This document shows, in pieces, positions 1 through 5,397 of a stretch of 10,306 nucleotides of DNA; the first letter of the stretch is position 1, and each line of letters starts with the position of its first letter. Location of the stretch: the NCBI GenBank assembly GCA_034429695.1, contig DAOUGC010000164.1, positions 1 through 10,306 on the forward strand, written 5' to 3'. Source of the stretch: DAOUGC01 sp034429695 (lineage in GTDB: Bacteria; Chloroflexota; Anaerolineae; Anaerolineales; Anaerolineaceae). The notes beneath the pieces are model-generated. The model was not told the origin of the DNA. It did not search any database and saw only the letters and a program-made list of their open reading frames with translations. The position numbers and the translations under genes are program-made.

Positions 1-134
1 CCAAGTTGTTCAGGATATCCGGAGTGTTCAGATGAAGCCTGCCTGATGGCCTGCTGCCAGGTTTCTCCACGAAGACTTCCCAGGCTGGGAATCACCCGCA
101 TGGGGAACAATGTTTCAGTATCAGAATTATACAT
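1..134 (-). CDS. N-terminal fragment of an unidentified protein (runs off left edge)
   Basis: An open frame begins at an ATG (bases 134-132, minus strand) and stays open to the window edge, giving 44 complete codons beginning MYNSDTETLFPMRVIPSLGS. It starts 30 bases after the nuoI stop on the same strand, so it may be read with the nuo genes or on its own. The start has no good Shine-Dalgarno sequence within 5-12 bases. A TATACT hexamer ends 7 bases before the ATG, which would suit a leaderless transcript. The visible residues are soluble in character, with no signal peptide or membrane segment. I do not recognise the family with confidence. The stretch around MRVIPSLGSLRGETWQ looks like a conserved N-terminus rather than random sequence. 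It is not a NuoH, NuoJ or other complex I N-terminus. Confidence 0.55.
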   Translation of the reverse strand, partial: MYNSDTETLFPMRVIPSLGSLRGETWQQAIRQASSEHSGYPEQL

Positions 135-141
135 TGGGCAA

Positions 142-147
142 AGTATA
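142..147 (-). promoter_or_regulatory. Possible -10 element (TATACT) for the left-edge gene
   Basis: Read on the minus strand this is TATACT, one mismatch from the TATAAT consensus, ending 7 bases before the ATG at 134. That spacing would start the transcript at or beside the first base of the start codon. The -35 region 17 bases upstream is poor and lies inside the 3' end of nuoI, so this is a weak call. Confidence 0.3.
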
Positions 148-164
148 CCCTAATTTCTCCAGGA

Positions 165-791
165 TCAGGCAGCCGTTCCAGCTTGAGGTCCGGCGCTTCG
201 CGCAGCTTTGGCCGCCTCTTTTTCAGCCCGTTCCAATTCCTCTGCCTGGTAATTGGTGGGCCTGATACTGGCATAATATGAAGCCGGTTTGGACAACCTG
301 GCTTTGTTATAAACATGCGCCGTGGTTCTATCGTAATCAGCTATTTCGTAATCGTGATCCATTTTGATCGCATCAAATGGACAGAATTCAGCACACAGGC
401 CGCAATTCATGCATACATCAATATCAATGTAAAACTCTTTTGGGGCGGGAATCGGCTTGCCTGTGACAGGGTCGTTCGAACGCTCGATCCAGATGCACTG
501 CGGTGGGCATACCTTTGCGCAAATACCGCATGAGGTGCAACGGTCAATCTGCTCGCCATTGGGTCCCACTTCATAAACCAGAAACGGAATATAGCGGAAC
601 TCCTCAGGCACCGGCATTTTTTCTTCAGGATACTGGATGGTAAAAATACCCTCGGCATCGCCGCTGCGGCGCATATCAATGCCTTCACTGGTTCCGTAAC
701 GACGCTTTCCCCATTTCAAATCTTCCAGGTATGTGGTGGCAAAATGCTTGAAAGCAATCCACATCCCACGAAGTACACCCATTCCATTCAT
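165..791 (-). CDS. nuoI: NADH-quinone oxidoreductase subunit I (two [4Fe-4S] ferredoxin-like subunit)
   Basis: NuoI carries the two [4Fe-4S] clusters (N6a and N6b) that pass electrons to NuoB in the peripheral arm of complex I, on the cytoplasmic face of the membrane. The 208-residue product has both signatures. The first is C85-x2-C88-x2-C91-x3-C95-P, with an extra cysteine at 99. The second is C127-x2-C130-x2-C133-x3-C137-P. The amphipathic N-terminus (about residues 5-30) is typical of the part that rests on the membrane. The C-terminus from about 180 is an Ala/Glu-rich, probably flexible tail. An upstream ATG at 863 would overlap the end of nuoCD by 59 bases. The ATG at 791 is preferred because GGAGAG lies 5 bases upstream and the protein then begins as the family does. 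It follows the nuoCD stop by 13 bases, as the third gene of the operon. Confidence 0.95.
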   Translation of the reverse strand: MNGMGVLRGMWIAFKHFATTYLEDLKWGKRRYGTSEGIDMRRSGDAEGIFTIQYPEEKMPVPEEFRYIPFLVYEVGPNGEQIDRCTSCGICAKVCPPQCIWIERSNDPVTGKPIPAPKEFYIDIDVCMNCGLCAEFCPFDAIKMDHDYEIADYDRTTAHVYNKARLSKPASYYASIRPTNYQAEELERAEKEAAKAARSAGPQAGTAA

Positions 792-804
792 GTTTCTCTC
801 CGTC

Positions 805-2547
805 CTAACGATCCACTTCGCCAAGCACAATGTCGATCGCACCCAGAATTCCGACGATATCACCCACCTTGCCGCGTTCTGCCATGACCGGCAGACTGGT
901 TAAGTTGATGAAGGATGGCGCCCGAACGTGATAACGATAGGGATTGGGTTTGCCATTGGACACCACATAAAAACCGAGTTCGCCCTTGGGGCCTTCCACT
1001 CTTCCGTATGCTTCTCCGGCGGGTACTCTGACTTGATAGGCCGGTTTGCCTGCCAGAATATCCCCGGCGGGCATATCGCGCAACACCTGCTTGAGGATCT
1101 TCAGGCTCTCCCGCATTTCATCTATGCGAACTTTGTAGCGGTCATAAATATCACCATGCAATCCTACAGGGATGTCAAAGTCCAACCGTTCGTAGATGCT
1201 GTATGGATCCGCTCGACGCACATCATATGGCACACCCGATGCGCGCAGGATGGGTCCAGCAGCGGATAGCGCAATCGCCTGTTCCGGGGTCAGCACCCCC
1301 ACACCTTCCGATCGCACACGCACAATCTCATTACCGCTCAAATAACGGTCGATCTCATCGATCTTGCGTGGCAGGCGCTCGAATACGAGTTCGTGGATTT
1401 TTGCCATGTGCTCTGGTGCAACATCCCGCGCAACCCCGCCAAACCGGAAATAGTTGCACATCATCCGTGAGCCGGTTACCGCTTCAAATACATCCAGTAT
1501 CAACTCACGTTCTTCTATCCCATACAGGGCTGGCGTAAAAAACGCACCCAGATCGTTCAACAGGAACCCGACGGCAATCAGATGATTGACTATACGCGTC
1601 AATTCAGCCATCATCACTCTGATGTAATCAGCCCGTTCCGTCGGCTGCAGGTTCATCAATTTTTCCACTGCCAGTACATACCCAAAGTTATTACTCATTG
1701 ATGAAATGTAATCCAGCCGGTCGGTGAAAGGAATATTCCCTAAATAAGTGTTTCGTTCCCCGATCTTTTCATGATTGCGGTGCAGATACCCCATCACCGG
1801 CTTTAATGCCAGCACCCGTTCGCCTTCCAGCAGCACCACCATGCGGAACACCCCATGCGTGGAGGGATGCTGGGGCCCCATATTCACGATCATTTGATCC
1901 GTGTGCAGTTCCGGGTCAAGCGTTTCTTTAATGCGGGTCAGCGTGGCGTATAGCGCTTCATCACTTTCGGGGTCCCACTGATCAGGGTCAAAAGCTGGCG
2001 GATACTGAACATTGTTGCCAAACGGGTTCACTTCCTCAGCCCGTTGCACCTTTCCGTCCGGCCAGCGTGATTTAAAAGGCTTTACTTCTTCCTCGAAATA
2101 AGGCTCTTTCCAATCCTTGCGTAATGGATGCCCCCCAAAACCTTCCCACAACAGAATCCGCCGCAAATCCGGGTGGCCCTCAAAACGAATGCCAAACAGG
2201 TCCCAGATCTCACGTTCCTGAAAATCAGCCCCCGGATACAGATCGACCAGAGAGGGAAGCACTGGATTATCGCGGCTGGTGCGTGATTTATAGATCAGCG
2301 CAGGCCCGCCGGTGGTTTTATATACGTGGTAAACCACCTCCATGAAGCCTTCCGCCAGATAATCCACACCGGTGACGGAGGAGAGGTAATCATACCCAAG
2401 CTCATCCCGAACAACAGCAGCAAAAACATGGAGAATTTCACTGTCAACCACCTGGCCTGAATATCCTGCCCTGGTGTCGGACTGAACTTGCTCCCCAAAA
2501 CGGGCAAGCACATCCTGGAGGGTGGTTCTGGTCTGCATGTTGGTCAT
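805..2547 (-). CDS. nuoCD: NADH-quinone oxidoreductase fused subunits C and D
   Basis: A single 580-residue frame joins NuoC (30 kDa type) and NuoD (49 kDa type), close in length to the fused NuoCD of Escherichia coli. NuoC spans about residues 1-175. Its signature at 102-132 holds DLYPGADFQEREIWDLFGI followed by GHPDLRRIL. A charged, Pro-rich linker (about 150-210) leads to NuoD. NuoD starts near 215 with the quinone-site segment MGPQHPSTHG (223-232), then GYLHRNHEKIGER (253-265). NuoD helps form the quinone pocket next to cluster N2 in NuoB. It has no paired CxxC nickel ligands at either end, so this is a complex I subunit and not the large subunit of a membrane-bound [NiFe] hydrogenase. 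The start ATG overlaps the nuoB stop as ATGA and has a strong GGAGGTGAAGC leader inside nuoB. This implies translational coupling. Confidence 0.96.
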   Translation of the reverse strand: MTNMQTRTTLQDVLARFGEQVQSDTRAGYSGQVVDSEILHVFAAVVRDELGYDYLSSVTGVDYLAEGFMEVVYHVYKTTGGPALIYKSRTSRDNPVLPSLVDLYPGADFQEREIWDLFGIRFEGHPDLRRILLWEGFGGHPLRKDWKEPYFEEEVKPFKSRWPDGKVQRAEEVNPFGNNVQYPPAFDPDQWDPESDEALYATLTRIKETLDPELHTDQMIVNMGPQHPSTHGVFRMVVLLEGERVLALKPVMGYLHRNHEKIGERNTYLGNIPFTDRLDYISSMSNNFGYVLAVEKLMNLQPTERADYIRVMMAELTRIVNHLIAVGFLLNDLGAFFTPALYGIEERELILDVFEAVTGSRMMCNYFRFGGVARDVAPEHMAKIHELVFERLPRKIDEIDRYLSGNEIVRVRSEGVGVLTPEQAIALSAAGPILRASGVPYDVRRADPYSIYERLDFDIPVGLHGDIYDRYKVRIDEMRESLKILKQVLRDMPAGDILAGKPAYQVRVPAGEAYGRVEGPKGELGFYVVSNGKPNPYRYHVRAPSFINLTSLPVMAERGKVGDIVGILGAIDIVLGEVDR

Positions 2548-3221
2548 GCTTCACCTCCGGCGCTGCCATCCGGTGCATCCCTGATGACGCTCCCATCATC
2601 AACTGCACTCATCTGGCTTGCCTGACGGATCAACCCGGTTTTGCGTGGATCGATCAAATCGGGTCCCAAAATGGGAACTGGAATAGGCTGGCTGGGTTCC
2701 TTGCGATACCAGCGCACCTCCTTGAGCGACTCAGTCTCGATCTTCTTCTGCAGGGCAATCAAACCATTCAGCAATGCCTGGGGTGTGGGAGGACACCCTG
2801 GGATGTACACATCCACCGGTAAATATCGGTCAATGCCTGAGACCACGTTGTAGCCCTCCTTGAAGGGTCCCCCGGATGATGCACATGCGCCCATGGCAAT
2901 CACATAACGCGGTTCCGGCATTTGATTGTACAGGCGCACGATCTGCGGCACCATCTTCTTCGTCACCGTGCCTGAGACGATCATGACGTCAGCCTGCCGC
3001 GGACTGGGCCGCATGACCTCCATTCCAAAGCGGGAGAAGTCATAACGGCTGGCTGCAGTGGCGATCATTTCGATTGCACAGCAAGCCAACCCAAACATCA
3101 AAGGCCACAGCGAGTTCTTTCTTGACCAGTTGTAAATACGATCAATGGTGGTAATTGCCACCTGCCCTTGCAATGCTGGATTGATCTCGTAACCTGGAGT
3201 ATTAATCGATTCGGGTTGCAT
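2544..3221 (-). CDS. nuoB: NADH-quinone oxidoreductase subunit B (cluster N2 subunit)
   Basis: NuoB holds cluster N2, the last iron-sulfur centre before quinone in complex I. The 225-residue product shows the N2 ligands: the adjacent pair C47-C48 (in GLACCAIEM), C113 (in MGACASSGG) and C143 (in IPGCPPTP). The family residues around RPSPRQADVMIVSGTVTKKM (71-90) are intact. The C-terminal 40 residues are a less conserved, acidic tail, longer than in short NuoB forms. The start ATG at 3221 is preceded by GGAAGGG, 8 bases upstream. This is the first gene of the operon: no nuoA lies upstream, where the space is a divergent promoter region and a regulator on the other strand. Its last bases also encode the ribosome binding site of nuoCD. 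Confidence 0.97.
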   Translation of the reverse strand: MQPESINTPGYEINPALQGQVAITTIDRIYNWSRKNSLWPLMFGLACCAIEMIATAASRYDFSRFGMEVMRPSPRQADVMIVSGTVTKKMVPQIVRLYNQMPEPRYVIAMGACASSGGPFKEGYNVVSGIDRYLPVDVYIPGCPPTPQALLNGLIALQKKIETESLKEVRWYRKEPSQPIPVPILGPDLIDPRKTGLIRQASQMSAVDDGSVIRDAPDGSAGGEA

Positions 3222-3256
3222 TCATCATCCCTTCCATTAATCTATGCCCTGATGAA

Positions 3257-3284
3257 ATTGTATCATTCACACCGATGAAGTCAA
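3257..3284 (-). promoter_or_regulatory. Sigma-70-type promoter of the nuoB-nuoCD-nuoI operon
   Basis: On the minus strand TTGACT (bases 3284-3279) and TACAAT (3262-3257) are separated by 16 bases. Each differs from consensus by one base. Transcription would begin near 3250, giving a leader of about 30 bases that includes the GGAAGGG ribosome binding site of nuoB. It overlaps the probable promoter of the divergent regulator. This is the best promoter candidate in front of nuoB, but it has not been tested. Confidence 0.65.
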
Positions 3285-3292
3285 GTTATAAT
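3266..3292 (+). promoter_or_regulatory. Probable promoter of the divergent winged-helix regulator
   Basis: The -10 is a perfect TATAAT at 3287-3292. A TTCACA at 3266-3271 could act as the -35, with a short 15-base spacer. The transcript would start near 3299, about 20 bases before the ATG at 3320. This also argues against the in-frame ATG at 3275, which lies inside the promoter. The element interlocks with the nuo promoter on the other strand, so the two could compete for RNA polymerase or share one operator. Confidence 0.5.
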
Positions 3293-3309
3293 AAAACAAA
3301 AATATTTTG

Positions 3310-3319
3310 GTTAATTAAC
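3310..3319. repeat. Perfect 10-base palindrome next to the regulator start codon
   Basis: GTTAATTAAC reads the same on both strands and abuts the ATG of the regulator gene. A winged-helix dimer could bind such a site for autoregulation. It is short and AT-rich, so it could also occur by chance. No second copy was noticed beside the nuo promoter. Confidence 0.3.
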
Positions 3320-3925
3320 ATGACCTCGCTGACCGATACCATCCTCACCCACCTGATTAAACATCAGCCCGCAACCCTCAAAGAGCTGGCACAGGCGTTA
3401 TCGCTTACCAAAGCCGATATCCAGTACCATTTGGATCCACTGGTGAAAAATGGTATTGTCGTTCCGGTCAAAAGAAGAGAGCAAACCGGCAGGGGAAGAA
3501 AAACCTACAATTACTACGTTAGCCATTCCAGCCGCGGTAAACAAACCAATACTTTGCTAAAAGCCTTTTTATCATTGATTGAGGAACAGGCTTTTTCCGA
3601 AGGACAGACCGACCAAATTCTGGCCCACCTGGCACGCCAAATGATAGGCGACTATCATGCCCCCAGTTCACCCACGGTTCGCCTGACCAGAACCATAACC
3701 GTGCTCAATCAAATCGGTTATCATGCCCGCTGGGAAGCCCGCCCGGATGGTGCAGAGATTATCATTGATGCCAGCCCACACGCCGCCTTGATGAATGCAC
3801 ACCCAATACTGATCAATCTGGATTTTCGCTTGTTGTCAACCTTGCTGGGCAGTGAGCCAATTATGCTCACCATGTTGAAACCGGATGACCCAACGTCATG
3901 CTACACATTTCGGGTCAATCCATAA
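3320..3925 (+). CDS. Winged-helix transcriptional regulator (ArsR/SufR-like, COG2345-type layout)
   Basis: The 201-residue product has an N-terminal winged-helix DNA-binding domain (about 5-67). The helix-turn-helix lies around ATLKELAQALSLTKADIQYH and the basic wing at about 50-66 (KRREQTGRGRKTYNYY). The C-terminal half (about 120-200) holds RTITVLNQIGYHARWE, then a segment ending SCYTFRV. That order resembles the SufR-like regulators that sense an iron-sulfur cluster. Most of the cysteines expected in such a sensor are missing: the only cysteine is C194. Cluster sensing is therefore doubtful and a different effector is possible. It is transcribed divergently from nuoB with interlocking promoters, so nuo and itself are the natural candidate targets (inference). 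The ATG at 3320 was chosen because the ATG at 3275 precedes the likely -10. No clear Shine-Dalgarno sequence is seen. Confidence 0.85.
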   Translation: MTSLTDTILTHLIKHQPATLKELAQALSLTKADIQYHLDPLVKNGIVVPVKRREQTGRGRKTYNYYVSHSSRGKQTNTLLKAFLSLIEEQAFSEGQTDQILAHLARQMIGDYHAPSSPTVRLTRTITVLNQIGYHARWEARPDGAEIIIDASPHAALMNAHPILINLDFRLLSTLLGSEPIMLTMLKPDDPTSCYTFRVNP

Positions 3926-3932
3926 GCCATCC

Positions 3933-3960
3933 TTGACGTAACATCCAAATCCGATATACT
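3933..3960 (+). promoter_or_regulatory. Sigma-70-type promoter for the App1-like phosphatase gene
   Basis: TTGACG (3933-3938) and TATACT (3955-3960) are separated by 16 bases, each one base from consensus. Transcription would start near 3967, leaving about 30 bases of leader with the GGGGGA ribosome binding site before the ATG at 3998. The promoter begins 7 bases after the stop of the regulator gene, so the phosphatase gene need not depend on the regulator promoter. Confidence 0.6.
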
Positions 3961-3997
3961 TTTCTTGACAATTTCAATAATCAATTTCGGGGGAAAT

Positions 3998-5362
3998 ATG
4001 GCCACATGGAGAGAAGCGCTTGTCAGGTTGACAAAAAAGGGGATCTCAGAGGTCGAGGACGAGTTCGACCGCATCAAGTACCGCCTGGCTGATTTATTCA
4101 ACAATCAGGATCCAATCAAGATCATCCCCTATCGGGGCTGGGGCCAGGGTCACCGCCTGTACATGAAAGGTCGGGTACTTGAGGATGAGGGCATCCGTCC
4201 GGCAACCACCAATGATGACCTGTGGGACAATCTGGTCAACATGTACAAACGTTTTGAAAGCGATGAGATACCCCATGCCAGGGTGCTGGCGCGCTACGGC
4301 GAAACGGAAATTGAGGTTCAGGCGGACGAAGAGGGGTTCTTTGAAGTTGCCTTTCACCTGGATGCACCCCTGGATGAACGGAAACTATGGCACGATGTTC
4401 ACCTGACGCTGGTCGATCCCCCTTCGCCTACGGGTACACCGGTCACAGCCAAAGGTGAAATACTGGTGCCGCCGCCCACCGCCAAATATGTGGTCATCAG
4501 TGACATTGACGATACTGTGATCAAGTCCGATGCAGCTCATCTGCTTCGCATGGCTCGCAATGTATTTCTCAGCAATGCCTACAGCCGTTTACCCTTTCCC
4601 GGCGTTGCCGGTCTCTATCGCGCTCTTCATCATGGTGGAGATGGCAAAAGCAACAATCCACTTTTCTATCTATCATCAAGCCCGTGGAACCTTTATGATC
4701 TACTGGTTGAATTCTTTCACCTCCACCAGATTCCTGTTGGACCAGTGCTGCAATTGCGTGACTGGGGTATCACTGAAGATGAGATTCTGCCGGTTAAAAA
4801 CCGTGATTATAAACTGGGCGCGGTCCGGCGTTTTCTCAACTACTTCCCAAATCTGCCCTTCATTCTAATCGGCGACAGCGCCCAGGAGGATCCAGAAATC
4901 TACGCCGAAGTGGTGAAGAATTTTGCTGACCGAATCATGGCGGTGTATATTCGTAATGTATCCACCAACCTCGACCGACCCGAGGCCATCCGGGAGCTGG
5001 CAAAACAGGTGGTAAAAGCGGGAAGCACCCTGATTCTTGCAGATGATACCCAGGCAATTGCCGCCCACGCCATTGAAAGAGGGTGGATCCAGCCAGAAAC
5101 CTTCCCTGATATCATTAACCAAAAACAAAAAGACGAAGCCCCGCCCAGCGCAGTCGATCAGGTGCTGGGTGACACAGAGCATGTGGAAAAGGCGCCCACA
5201 CCCACCGTCACTGTAACAAAGGAAAGCCGAAGGGCAACAGTTCAGGCCGTGGAAGACGGCGCCATTGAACAGGCGTTAACTGAATCCGCGGCCCCAGGAA
5301 CAAGCCAACCCCCCAAAGTTATTGTTGAGCCAGGCAACCGATCCGAAAAGAAACCGGAATAG
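3998..5362 (+). CDS. App1/DUF2183-type phosphatidate phosphatase
   Basis: This 454-residue protein matches the App1 (DUF2183) family, HAD-type phosphatases. The yeast member hydrolyses phosphatidate to diacylglycerol; bacterial members are little studied, so the substrate is inferred. The N-terminal region (about 40-160) looks like the beta-rich domain that precedes the catalytic part. The catalytic part shows the DxDxT nucleophile motif as SDIDDTVIKSD (168-178), then LSSSPWNLYD (225-234), a lysine-containing segment KNRDYKLGAV (267-276), and the acidic metal motif GDSAQEDPEIY (292-302). From about 372 the C-terminus is Pro/Thr/Glu-rich and probably disordered. There is no signal peptide, so it is likely cytoplasmic. 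The ATG at 3998 has GGGGGA 5 bases upstream; the in-frame ATG at 3965 sits at the predicted transcription start. The next gene follows 35 bases later. Confidence 0.88.
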   Translation: MATWREALVRLTKKGISEVEDEFDRIKYRLADLFNNQDPIKIIPYRGWGQGHRLYMKGRVLEDEGIRPATTNDDLWDNLVNMYKRFESDEIPHARVLARYGETEIEVQADEEGFFEVAFHLDAPLDERKLWHDVHLTLVDPPSPTGTPVTAKGEILVPPPTAKYVVISDIDDTVIKSDAAHLLRMARNVFLSNAYSRLPFPGVAGLYRALHHGGDGKSNNPLFYLSSSPWNLYDLLVEFFHLHQIPVGPVLQLRDWGITEDEILPVKNRDYKLGAVRRFLNYFPNLPFILIGDSAQEDPEIYAEVVKNFADRIMAVYIRNVSTNLDRPEAIRELAKQVVKAGSTLILADDTQAIAAHAIERGWIQPETFPDIINQKQKDEAPPSAVDQVLGDTEHVEKAPTPTVTVTKESRRATVQAVEDGAIEQALTESAAPGTSQPPKVIVEPGNRSEKKPE

Positions 5363-5363
5363 G

Positions 5364-5391
5364 TTCAACATTTTGACAAGATCACTATAAT
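5364..5391 (+). promoter_or_regulatory. Possible promoter placing the transcript start on the kinase ATG
   Basis: A perfect TATAAT (5386-5391) is followed by six bases and then the ATG at 5398, with no Shine-Dalgarno sequence. The natural start site 7 bases after the -10 is the A of the ATG, the pattern of a leaderless mRNA. The -35 candidate TTCAAC (5364-5369, 16-base spacer) is weak. A consensus TTGACA at 5373-5378 is only 7 bases from the -10, too close to pair with it. Confidence 0.4.
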
Positions 5392-5397
5392 TAATAC

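Noticed and set aside
792..863. Longer nuoI start at the ATG at 863
   Set aside because: It would overlap nuoCD by 59 bases and add residues unlike NuoI. The ATG at 791 has a good ribosome binding site.
1203..1538. Plus-strand open frames opposite nuoCD and other genes
   Set aside because: They lie opposite strongly conserved coding sequence, have no recognisable domains, and read as antisense shadows.
805..2547. NuoCD as the large subunit of a group 4 [NiFe] hydrogenase
   Set aside because: No CxxC metal ligands are present near the NuoD N-terminus or C-terminus, and the quinone-site HPSTHG motif is intact.
3275..3319. Longer regulator start at the ATG at 3275
   Set aside because: It lies upstream of the likely TATAAT and inside the divergent promoter region, and it adds low-complexity residues before a complete winged-helix domain.
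5373..5391. TTGACA and TATAAT as one classic promoter before the kinase gene
   Set aside because: They are only 7 bases apart; a normal spacer is 15-19 bases.
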